From contig JAREIK010003421.1 in NCBI GenBank assembly GCA_029783825.1, positions 1,128,358-1,192,357 of the forward strand: a stretch of 64,000 nt of DNA, written 5' to 3'. Below the pieces are notes generated by a model. It was given only the letters and a program-made list of their open reading frames with translations, was not told where the DNA came from and searched no databases. The translations under genes were made by a program, and so were the position numbers. This DNA is from Sapria himalayana (lineage: Eukaryota > Streptophyta > Magnoliopsida > Malpighiales > Rafflesiaceae). Positions 36,541 through 47,179 of this stretch are shown in pieces; the first letter of the stretch is position 1; each line of letters begins with the position of its first letter.

Positions 36541-38174
36541 CATTTTTTGAATTCAAATAAAAGTTTGTCCAAAAAAATTTTTAAAAAAATCATTGATGTG
36601 CAACATGGGGTAAAATTAGATTTTTGATTTTCAGTGCACAACAATGTAAATGTTTTATGTTTTGGTATTTATATTTTTTAAATATTAAAAAATTAGACTT
36701 CTTTTTTGTAAATATTTTATATTCAATGCACCAAAGCATGAATTTCATTTGTTTAGAAGTATTAAACTCCAAATGTTAGAAAGACCAAATGAACTAATGA
36801 AGGCAAAAACCATCATAAGTGTTGAATATGAAAAAAAACAACTAAGTAAAAATTTTGTAGAAATTTATATTGTTATCAAATGAAATTTAGGTAAACAACT
36901 ATATGATATTTTGAAAAACGATAAATCAACCAAAAAAAAAATTGACAACTCAATGACATTGATACAATAATTGTTAAAATACTTATGATCATGCACAACG
37001 GAAAATTTTAGATGCAAATCTAATACATATACAAGCTGCAAAACCCACTCAAGCAAACTTTCTTAGTTTTTTCATTAGTTGAAAATTTTAGACATTTTTA
37101 TATGATATAGTATAATTGAATATTAACATATGGAGACGAAGAACATGATTTAAGATGACTAGTATATTTCAATGAATTAGAAAATTTTTTTTGTTCTTCT
37201 TGTAATTTATTTAATTTTTAGTTAATTATAATCCATTTAACAAATAAAGATTGTATAATATTGAAAAATTTTATTACTAGTTTAAAACTCATGACATTAA
37301 TAATGAACATGCCATAGATATTAATATTTAGATAGAAATTGAAATGTGATTGATTAAATTCATAACAATTGAAAAACATTTAAATGGAAAAATAAACAGA
37401 GAGAAATATCATTGAAAATACTATTTTTTAAAAATTATTAGCATTGTTAATGATCATTTGAAAAACAAATTGGCATCTTAAGGTACAAATAAAAAAATGC
37501 ATCAAGATAATGATAGAAATTTCTAGGATTTAAATGAAGTGATTGCATAGTTTGATCCAATAATGTAAGAACATCTTCATCATAATAAAGATCATGAAAT
37601 TCAAGTGATTACTTTGATTATATACAAAATGAGTTGATATTTTTGTCACCATTTAACTTAATTGTACCCTATTTATAAGTCATAAAGAATAGATACCCAT
37701 GTTATAAGGATGTATAAATATTTATAATATCCAATAAAAATACAAGGTTGTTAGGTCTACCCGGTTTTGGGTCAACCAAAATATTATATGTTTGGTTTGT
37801 TTTTTTAATATTGTATGGGTTTGTTTTAATTTTAAATGAGAGTGGGTGTTCTCATTTAAAGTGTCTATATAAAAAAAAAGGATTAGTTATTTTATTATAA
37901 AACAAATGTGTTCATAGATAAATTTGCACTAAACTTATGATTGAATGAAAAAAAAAGAAAGAAAGGGGATGGGTAAGGCACCGCTCAAAAAGTCGGGTGG
38001 TGACTATTTGCAAAAATGGGAATCCATTCCATTTGATTTTTTGCAAAGTGTGGGATTTTATCCCAAGAGACATGTGTGTGTGAACCTACTGAAACATGAG
38101 ATAATTCATATGTTTACGTGAATGTGCATGTATGTGAATAGTGGTGAGTGAATAATGTTTGGTGCATGAATCAT

Positions 38175-38246
38175 GAACAATCCATTCATGAGTCTCATGA
38201 ACAATCCATTCATGAGTCTCATGAACAGTGCGTGCATGTGAACAAT
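38175..38246. repeat. 24-bp repeat in the 5' LTR only
   Basis: GAACAATCCATTCATGAGTC plus TCAT occurs at 38175 and 38199, with a partial copy at 38223. The 3' LTR has only one related copy (about 41240-41260), so the expansion occurred after insertion in the 5' LTR, or was lost from the 3' LTR. Confidence 0.85.
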
Positions 38247-39049
38247 GGGAGTCTGCATTTTTGTGCCTAAGTGCTTTGTGCATGAAAATGAGAATACTTG
38301 GATTCCCATTTTCATGTTGCTTGTGTTTTCAAAAACATGAACACTTCATATTTTTGTTTTACATAGTTATGCACTCCCTTAATTATTTTTTGGACCTCTA
38401 TTAAATATTACAAAACTTATTCTAAGTTTCTTTAATATTTAAGAAGAGTAGTTTACACTCTTTTTCTATTTATGTTTAAAAGGGTAATAAAGTTGTGCAA
38501 AGTTACTATCAAATTCCTATGGAGTTCATGCAATATTTAGAAGAATATTTTGTTTGTGCTATGCTCATATTATGCTCATACTATGTTTGCATTGTAATAG
38601 TAGTGCTTGAATTTTTGCTAATTACCGGGTCATAATTGAAACATAATTCTACAAGTATTTTTAATACTTTAATATTTATTTGATTTGAGTGTAAATATTC
38701 TGCTAATTTTTGGGATATAATATTTATTATGATTGTGTAATATTTATGGTAATTTATTTTTTTACTTTCCAATATAAATAGAGAAGTGTATATATATATT
38801 AGATAATTTAAAATATATTTACTTATGTAGTTTAATAGATAATTTTAGTATTCAGAAAGATTATTTTTCCATTATACATTTTTGGGTAAAATTTTCTAAA
38901 AAAATTAAATAATTTTAAGAATATAAAAAATTTCAAATCAACCTAACAGTTAGGCTGAGAATTTATTTTGTGACTATTCTTGGTTTTCAGGCATTATCTC
39001 GATCGGTCCCTAACAGTGATATCAAATGGAAGATTTCTTTTGGTTGTTT

Positions 39050-40420
39050 TGGTATTTTTTATTTTTTAGAAGTTGGATTATTTATTTAATAAGGATGAAA
39101 AAAAGTATTCGTTTGTTATGAATAGATTAGAATCTTTCAACTATTCAACTTGGAAAATAAAATTGATAGATCTTCTAATGATGAGAGATCTGCTTGAACT
39201 GACTCTTTATGATTTAAAGCTAGAAAGTATAGATGAGGCTAAGTGAAAAAAGTTATACTATAAAGCCTCTATCATAATCAAACAATAAGTTGGAAAGATA
39301 GCTTTACATTAAATCTTGGCTATTATAAAAGATGATGAGATGTGAAAAAAGTTAGAATTGATGTATGACTTAAGAAAAAATGATATCGAGTAATAAAACC
39401 CTAATAATACTACTATTGGTTAAGATCCAATATCAAGATGAATTTGATATGATTTCTCATTTAAGTCTTTTTCAATTATTGATCAATCAACTAGTACCTA
39501 TGAAAATAATACTAGATGTGAGGTTCAGGCATCTTGACTTCTTAACTCACTTCCAGAGAGTTGAGAATTGCTCATAATCTCTTTAAATGCCTCGACTCCA
39601 AATAAATTACTTACCATGATGATTATCACTAAAAGTCTAATAAGTGAGGCTGTGAGAAGGAGGGAAAGAAGGGCTTTTCTATATATTCTCATATCCGATG
39701 AACTTGAAATCAAAAGTAGACCAAACTCAAAACCAACACTCAAGGAGGAAAGATGAAGTTATTTCAAAGAGAAATTCACAATAAAATATTACTACTATAA
39801 TCAAGTAGGATATTTCAAGAGAAGCTATCCCAAGTAGAGAAAAATTCAAGATGAGCATAAGAAGTGAGATGAGGTCGGAAGAGTGCATGGTAATTTTATT
39901 ATAGAAGGTGACTTTGCTTTTTTGGGAAATATTATACTATACTATAAAATTAATTAAGAAAGTGATTAGGTAGCATATATGACTCCAACCTTACACATCA
40001 CACTATACTCAAACTTGTTTGTGAGTTTTTCATTTGGAGACTATGGAATAGTCATGATGGGCAATGAAAGAACCTTAAAAAATATTAGGCATTGATAATA
40101 TTTGCCTTGAGATAAACATGAGATACTAATTATTTCTTAGGAATATCAGATATATTTTGTAGGTTGGTATGAACCTGCTATCAAGTAGGCAAGTTTAGAA
40201 AAAAATCAATGTAACTTGTCTAAAGGATCATTGACTATATGTAGAAGAATAAATTCATTCTATATAATCTCAACTAGGGCTAGCTTGGATCATATTAATA
40301 TTTGGCAGAAAATAGTTGCATTGACTCTAAGCTATATTGGCCTAAGTATGTTTATATGAATAATGCATTTGCTATAGGAAAGAAGTACACACTTACTATT
40401 TAATAGCCACCTAATGATGA
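39050..40420 (+). pseudogene. Copia gag and protease remnant
   Basis: Broken frames match copia gag: NRLESFNYSTWKIKLIDLLM near the start, then SLLNSLPESWEQLLIISLNA (plus strand about 39520-39580) and LTMMIITKSLISEAVRRRER. The zinc knuckle has lost its cysteines, reading YYYYNQVGYFKRSYPK where the family has CYxCxxxGHFKRDCPK. Downstream FVSFSFGDYGIVMMGNE and LSKGSLTICR match the protease-integrase spacer. No integrase, RT or RNase H follows before the polypurine tract at about 40837. Confidence 0.8.
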
Positions 40421-43067
40421 TAGGACTAATGCTATGACTAGAGAAAGTGATACTACTATGAAACTTTTTTTGAGGAGATCGAGAGTGATTGATCTAGATT
40501 TCTCGGGTATTTGTTCCAAGACAAACAAGAATATTCAAAAAATCCGTAATGATATGACTTTTATTTCAGTCATTTCTAGGGCTAACACCGATCAATTAGG
40601 AGCTTATGAGTTGAAAGTAAATGATAATGTTTTATTTTAGCTAATCTATAGGATTAATTGGATCAAGGGGATAACTGATAGCTTAAAGAAAAAAGTTGAT
40701 TTAATGGGATATTAAAATTAATAGAAAATCATTTTGTGTACGAGGAATGAGATTAGTTTTATAGTCTAAGGAATTTTTTATGACTTGCATTCACTAAGCC
40801 CAAATCAATAATATGTCTTGGACTGGCCAAATAGGGCAGAAGGAAATATTATTAAGTCTACCTGGTTTTGAGCAAACTGAAATATTATATGTTTTGGATT
40901 GTTTTGTTTTTTTATATTGTGTATTTGTTTAAATTTTAAATGAGAGTGAGTGCTCTCATTTAAAGTGTCTATATAAAAAAATGGTTAGTTTTTTGATTAT
41001 AAAATGGTGTGTTCCATCGAGAAACTTACACTAAACTTAATTTTGTTTGAATGATAAAAAAATGGGAAGGGTGACGCACCATGTAAAAAGTGGCGTGGTG
41101 ACTATTTGTGAAAATGGGAATCCATCTAATTTGATTTTTGCAGAGTGTGAGTTTTTCTCTCATGAGGCATGTGTGCATTGACCTAGTGAAACATGGAATT
41201 ATTCCTATGTTTGCATGTATTGCATGAATCATGGGTAATGAATTTTCATGAGTCTTGTGAACAATGTGTGCGCATGAATAGTGTATGTGCATTTTTGTGT
41301 TTAAGTGTTGTGTGCACACAAATGGGAATACTTAGATTCCCATTTTCATGTTGCATGTGTTTTCAAAAATGGGAATACTTATTGTTTTTGTTTTTCACAA
41401 CCATGCACTCTCTTTATTACTATTATGGATTCCTATTAAATATTATAGAACTTATTCTAAGTTTATGTAATATTTAAGAAGAGTAGCTTACTCTTTTTTT
41501 CTGTTTAAGTTTATGAGGGTGCATGGTTGGAGCAAAGTTTATGTTAAGTCCCTGCGGAGTTAGTGTGATATTTTGAAAAATATTGTGTTCATGTTATGCT
41601 CGTGTTGTATTCATGCTATTATTGTAGTGCTTGAATTTCTTCTAAATACTTGGTCCAAAATTGAAACACAATTCTATATGTGCTTTCAATATTTATATAT
41701 TTCTCTTGATTTGTAATAATTTGAACATTTGGACGGTGTGTGTGTGTGTGTACATATTTTATTAATTTTGGAGGTAGAATATTTATTATAATTGTTTAAT
41801 ATTCATGGTCATTTATTTTTATATGTTCTGGTATAAGCATGGAAGCATACATATGTATATTTCATATAATTTGAAATATATTTATTTATATAGTTTGATT
41901 AAAAATTTTATAAGTAATTCAAAAGGTTATTTTTTCATTGTGAATTTTTCGATAATATTTTATAACAAAAATTAAATAGGTTAGAGAAGATAAAAAATGT
42001 CAAATCAACCTAACAATTAGACCAAGGATTTGTTCCATAACTATTTTTGATTTTTGAGCAGTATCTCGATCGATCCCCAATAAAAAAAATACTTTATAAA
42101 ATTTCTAAAAGTGGATAATGCATCATGAAAAAATATTTGTAATGTAATTAAGTAAAATAATAAAATGTTGCTCTAGTATAAATAATATAAGAGGATAAGG
42201 GTATTATAATGGGTCTAATATGAAAGGTAAACATCAAGGTGTAAGAGAAAGATTATTGGATAACATATCCTTGAGTATTTTATGAACCATGTGGTTATGG
42301 TCCTAGTTTTGTTCTTTATGACAAGGCTAATTCTTTTTCTAGTAATGCAATAATATTTTTTTGGTGTGACACAATATATATGCTCACTATTTTCATCTTC
42401 TATGATAGAAAACTTTGGATAATCATGTTCAAAATTTCTCTCTTAAACAAATTATAAATATCACAAATATATCGGGAAAGTCATATAAAAAGTGTTGAAG
42501 TAGTATAATTTCATGCTCAAAAAATATGAGATTCTATGTATAAATCAATAGAAATGAATGAAGATCTTAAAAAAATGCAAATTAAAAAAGTCTTGTTTCT
42601 TTTTTTTCATAATTTATAGAGAAAATGAGTTTTCATCATCCATAATTTATGCCAGATAAATTGCAAACCAAATTGATTTAGAAATAAAATTTTATGAAAA
42701 AAAAAACATATAAAATTAAGGAAAGAAACATTTTTATGAGAAAGAAAGTGAAGAGATGAGATTTTCATTTGAAAATCTCAATCGAATCATTTTATTTATC
42801 TAGTTGTTCATGTAATTTATTCACTTCAAAGTAGGTTTGAACAAAGTAAAATATATAAAGATAAGCTTGGTTTTTGGTATAAAGAAGAAAAGTTGAAATT
42901 ACTAGATGATGATAATTTAAAGAATACTTGTTTAGATCATAAAATAATCTAAACTATGACATGTTACCTAATATTGATGTATTATATATTTTTTAGAATA
43001 AAAAGTTTAAAAAGAAATTATAAGCACGGAGATAAGAAACTCCAATTGAAATATCAAATTTCATAAA

Positions 43068-43297
43068 AAAATAACTAACAATATTGTAGTTCAACTGACA
43101 AAGGAGCAAGCAGCCTAACCTTGGGGATACGAGTTTGATCCCAAGAGATGGCAGATATGTATCACAAGATATCTTTATTAATCGTTCTATTCATACTATT
43201 GTGATGTGAGACTGATTTGCTTCAACCTTGAGCCTCAAGGCCTATATATGGGCTGAGAAATACATGTGATAAGTTTGAGGGGAGGAGAAAAAAAAAA
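43068..43297 (+). mobile_element. tRNA-derived SINE in the hAT pseudogene
   Basis: The insert is flanked by TTCATAAA at 43060-43067 and 43298-43305. It carries a box A-like TAGTTCAACTGAC, a box B-like GAGTTTGATCCC about 40 bp later, a body including GATGTGAGACTG and GAGCCTCAAGGCC, and a poly(A)-rich 3' end (GGAGGAGAAAAAAAAAA). Removing it joins the hAT reading (NFIK) with FIK on the other side, as expected of an insertion with target duplication. Confidence 0.7.
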
Positions 43298-43949
43298 TTC
43301 ATAAAGATATGAAAAAAATCTATTAGATTATATGAGCTTTCATAGAAATAATTTTTGATGTTAAAATTTATAAAATCATAATTTCATTTAATTATGTCAC
43401 AAAAAATTTTAACAAGCTAACTATTTTAACAATAGAAAAAGATGTACAAACAAACTTTAATACAAAAGATTAAGTATTAATTTTGAATCTTAAAAAGCAA
43501 TCTCTATGAGAAGGGTTCACTGAAGACCACATTATTGATATATATGAAAAGACTACTGTTGCACTTAGTTTGTAATTGTTGTTCAATTATATTTCCTTGA
43601 AGGTGGAACTAATGGGAAGATGTGACTTATTTTTTTTTTAAATATTATTTCTAATTACAATTATGTTCTTGAAATTCAACAACCAAGAGAATATCAATGA
43701 TAAAATGTAGATACTAATTATATGATAAATTAAATAATAATAAGCACTCTTTCAGTTTCAGTATTACAATAAAGATACACTCATTTGATGATGTACCTAC
43801 TAATAAACTTCAATTTTATTTATTATTAATCTTTAGTAAGTCATCAAACCCAACTATATTCCTTATGTTAGGTTTTGGATGTGTATACTATACCCTAAAT
43901 AATTTATAATAAAATTCATAAAAAAACTGACCACATCATTTTTTCTTGT

Positions 43950-44018
43950 GCGTTTGTAGTCCAACGGTGATATTTACCTTCCAAGCAATTGGTCTGGGTT
44001 CAACTCCCGGCAGGTGCA
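43950..44018 (+). tRNA. tRNA-Gly (anticodon TCC), degenerate, probably a pseudogene
   Basis: The sequence from GCGTTTGTAGTCCAACGG to CTCCCGGCAGGTGCA follows plant tRNA-Gly(TCC). The anticodon sits in CTTCCAA. The acceptor stem pairs at seven positions, three by G-T. The T-arm CTGGG/CCCGG with TTCAACT loop is sound. The D-loop is about 3 nt short, which breaks the D-stem, and the anticodon stem (TTTAC/GCAAT) has two mismatches. Total length is 69 nt. A T-rich tail (TTTCTTTTCTTT) follows. It is best read as a decayed nuclear tRNA gene. The match is far better than the box A/B remnants in the SINEs. Confidence 0.65.
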
Positions 44019-44339
44019 AATGTATTATTTCTTTTCTTTACAGAAAATTTCAGACACACGAGTAACACCTTTTGAAATGTTTATTTCAATACAAATTTGT
44101 GTTAAATAGAAAATATTTCTGGGACAAAGTGGTTTGTTTTTAACTGGCTCATTTTCTAGGCAAAATTAAAAAAAAAAACACGCCCTAACTTTTTTACTAG
44201 AAACCTTATATTATAAAAACTAGTATAATCTTATTTGCTTATTTAAAGTAATTTTATATGGTAGTTACAAATATTTCAAAAAAAAAAACCGAATTTATGT
44301 AGCATCCAATTTTGAAGAGCAACATGGTTTTTTTTGTAC

Positions 44340-44775
44340 CTATTTTTACCCAATGAATAATACATATCAATATCATGAGTTCCTCAAAATGTTAGGTTTA
44401 CGTACTTGTTCTAGAATTTATAATTTTGATAGTTTTATGTTCTAGAATTTATAATTTTGATAGTTTTATGTTCTAGAATTTCATTGTTTTGGTGTCTTAA
44501 ATATTTTGCCGATGTTAATATACATGAGGTGTAAGTGTTTGATTCATATAGGTAGTTGTAATTTTGGACTTTAAATTGTTAGTATTTAAAGTTGTGAAAT
44601 TTCTATTTTATAGTTGTGTGATGATTTTTGAAACTTTGAATTTTGTATTAAATTGCATAGCATGAATATAAACTTGTAATTTTTATTTTAATTAATTGAT
44701 TTTATTAAAATAAATTAAAGAATAAATTAATTTTATCAAAATGTATGCAATTTTTAAAAAATAAATATTTATTAC
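44340..44775. repeat. Dispersed repeat, also at 56060-56640
   Basis: Shared blocks with 56060-56640 include TTAAATATTTT, TGTTTGATTCATATA-like, TAAAGTTGTGAAATTT, TTTGAATTTTGTATAAAATTG-like, GAATATAAACTTGTAATTTT and TTTTAATTAATTGATTTT. Both copies are followed by a related TTGGAATAACTACTAAC-type segment. It is non-coding and the class is unknown, possibly an LTR. Confidence 0.7.
44408..44486. repeat. 31-bp tandem repeat
   Basis: TTCTAGAATTTATAATTTTG plus ATAGTTTTATG occurs twice exactly and begins a third time. It lies within the dispersed repeat; the copy at 56 kb lacks this expansion. Confidence 0.9.
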
Positions 44776-45239
44776 ATGGTGAATCATTTGGTGTTTTTAG
44801 AATAACCACTAACATGAGTGATGCCAACATGATATCAAGTGATATTCGAGCCTTAGTTGAGGAAATTATTCAATGATATTGAAACGATATGAAGTTTACT
44901 TGATATCATTAATCTGGTATTTAATTATTTTGATACCAATATAGTTATGTCATAAGAGAGTTGAGATATGTTTTTTGTATGATTTACTTTTGATTGAATT
45001 TGATTTTGATTATCATATATGATCACTCATTGATAATAAATTTAAATGCAACTAACTATTTGGTCTGAAACAAAATGCATTATTATTTTGACTTCAAATA
45101 GTTGTATGACTAAATGATTAGAATTCCAAAACATGAGGAAAGATAGGTCATGCTGCATTGACATGCTTGAAAATGATGGTGGCTCAACATAGCTAGCAAG
45201 ACCAATTTCAACATAGGTCATGTCATCCCTAACATGCAC

Positions 45240-45663
45240 CTAACATAAGATAGCCTAGGTGCAATGACATCATAGGAAACCCTAGGTCAACTGGTCATGT
45301 GGTCTAGCCCATGTAACTCATGTCATGTGGCACATCACTACTAGTGATGGCTATACCGTAGTAATTACAACACGTTTAATTTTTAATATACTAAATAGGG
45401 TCAATTTGGTGAAGGTTGGAACTTAACCATTTTCATTTAAAAAAAGGAGTGCATGAATTGCATCCAAAGCCATGATTGGCATGACATGAACCATATTCAA
45501 CATGTAGGCCTAACCACTCAGCTTAGCATGACATAAACCATGTTGCATGCCAGCCTGCACCCATGTCAAGTAGAGTCTAGTCATACCATGTCGTGCTTGG
45601 GTCATGTTATGGGGGCCATGTCATAGACCAAGCCCAAGATTAATATCCCATTTGCTACCTCTA
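45240..45663. mobile_element. Partial hAT-like miniature element left of the LINE
   Basis: The right end CCCATTTGCTACCTCTA (ending 45663) is the reverse complement of TAGAGGTAGCAAATGGG, like the TAGAGGTGTCAAA/TAAAGGTGGCAAATGGG ends of the other miniature elements here. The interior is relatively GC-rich with repeated CATGTCATG and CATGACATAAACC blocks. I could not locate the left terminus, so the start is approximate. Confidence 0.5.
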
Positions 45664-46095
45664 ACTATGTATGAAAAGATACTTCTTTTACGTTTGGTAC
45701 AACATCAAGACCTACTATCCCCATCGTCTGCTTAATCTTGGCCAGCAAAGGCCATCCAAACTTCCGTATGAACATGACCTGTAATGTCCTCGTAAAACTT
45801 CCGATCGGCTGAAGCCGCCGCCTGTGGCAGCACAAATCCAAGATATGCTCGTCCTCTTCCCCTCGCCTCCCTGAGTCAACTTGAACCCTCCTCACTGAAT
45901 CTTGCTAGTCGCAAAAGCGTGAGCTCTCACGTCTTGCCAGCAACAAATACATTTAATCATTTGATTTAAGTTTGTAAAGCTCTGATGACTTAGGCCATTT
46001 TTATATTATCTCTGCTAGGGCATGAGAGTGTTGATTTTCCTCTCCTCGTGAGAGCCACTTTTTCTTCTGATTTCCTCACCTATGTGTGAGCTTCA

Positions 46096-46759
46096 TGATG
46101 GATTCCGAATTGGGCAAGCTTTCGCTTACAAGGGAGGACCAGGATGAGCTAGTTTGGGATGGTAGCATTGAGACTGATTCTGCACTAAACGATTACTGTC
46201 TGGTGGGGAAATTCCTTACCGATAAAACGTTGGACTTTACATCCATGTGCAATCGGCTGGTTAATTTATGGAGACCAGGTAAGGGGATTCATATCAAAGA
46301 TATCCGATCAAATAGATACTTGTTTAATTCTTTCACTCTGTGGACATGCGCCGAGTCCTAGATGGAGATCCTTGGACCTTCGATAATTTCTATCTGGTAT
46401 TGCACCATCACAAACATGGAGACATACCGGCTATAATACCACTAAATCACTTTGCTATTTGGGTACAAGTGAATGAGGTGCTAGTGGGCTACATGTCTGA
46501 AAGAATAGGGGTACAGCTCGGAAATGCAATTGGAGAATTTGTATCTTATGATCATGTCAATAACAGTGATTTCTGGAAGTCCTATATGAGAATCAGGGTG
46601 AGGATAGATGTGAGATTACCTTTGCTATGCTGGAAGAAAATAAGGAAAGCAGATGTGGGACTGGTAGTTGTTCGGTTTCAATACGAACGACTAGGTGTAT
46701 TTTGCTACCTCTACGGTTTGATTGGCCATACAGATGCTTTCTATCCAAGGCTATTTTAG
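46096..46759 (+). pseudogene. LINE ORF1 (nucleic-acid-binding protein, DUF4283 type), broken
   Basis: The frame starts MMDSELGKLSLTREDQDELV and shifts near 46345, continuing in another frame as RRVLDGDPWTFDNFYLVLHH. These are the DUF4283 features of plant LINE and gag-like proteins (xPWxFxxxxLVL). The C-terminal zinc knuckle has decayed: it reads CYLYGLIGHTDAFY, whereas the family has CxxCGxxGHxxxxC, so two of the three cysteines are tyrosine. The frame stops at 46759 (PRLF). The protein would bind the element's RNA. One frameshift and the knuckle losses make it inactive. Confidence 0.85.
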
Positions 46760-47179
46760 GAACCTAAGCAAGAAATTAAACTAGAATGGAGTGCATGGCT
46801 AAAGGCTCCTGTGAGAAGACATGCTCAAGTGGTGGATAAGTGGCTACGTGATGAGCAAGGTATGGTGCTGGGAAACACTGTAAACAGGTTCCAAGGTGCA
46901 TCATCAAGTGGGAGCAATCAGGGTAATCCAGCGAGCACTACTGCTACTATTCCACATTAGTTAACCTTGGAGAATTTGGCGTTATCAGTATAGGAAGACA
47001 AGAAGCATAGGAGACAAGAAATAGGTAAAGACATCGACTTAGATTTGATGATGGTGGAGAGGTATCCAGTTTTAGCAAAAGGGATAAGGCCACTAGTAAC
47101 TGTTGCTTCTGGAATACTGGATACATCAACTACTAATCCAAAACCTTTCTTGGTGAGTCCTGATGGTCAGGACCACCAG

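Larger units (their letters stand above)
37749..42082 (+). mobile_element. Copia LTR retrotransposon with deleted pol (LARD/TR-like)
   Basis: Two LTRs flank an internal region of only 1.8 kb. The 5' LTR is 37749-39015 (starts TGTTAGGTCTACCCGG, ends CCCTAACA). The 3' LTR is about 40850-42082 (TATTAAGTCTACCTGG to CCCCAATA). A degraded primer-binding site follows the 5' LTR (TGATATCAAATGG, compare TGGTATCAGAGC of tRNA-iMet). A polypurine tract GGGCAGAAGGAAA precedes the 3' LTR. The LTRs have diverged noticeably, so insertion is old. It sits inside the DUF4371 hAT gene. No convincing 5-bp target duplication was seen. Confidence 0.85.
37300..43510 (+). pseudogene. hAT transposase of the DUF4371 type, split by two insertions
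   Basis: The three parts are collinear. At 37330-37600 broken frames read EKHLNGKINREKYH, then KNKLAS.GTNKKMHQDNDRN and FDPIM.EHL, the N-terminal conserved block. At 42110-43060 they read FLKVDNAS, YYNGSNMKGKHQGVRERLL, FFGVTQYICSLFSSS, SRFEQSKIYKDKLGF and DDDNLKNTCLD, then PIEISNFIKK. At about 43330-43510 remnants of the C-terminal dimerisation region (SQKILTS, KKMYKQ) follow. A copia element (37749-42082) splits the first gap and a SINE (43068-43297) splits the second. Stops and frameshifts show it was dead or has died since. The family is called with good confidence from the GYDNGSNMKGKHQGVQ signature. Confidence 0.85.
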
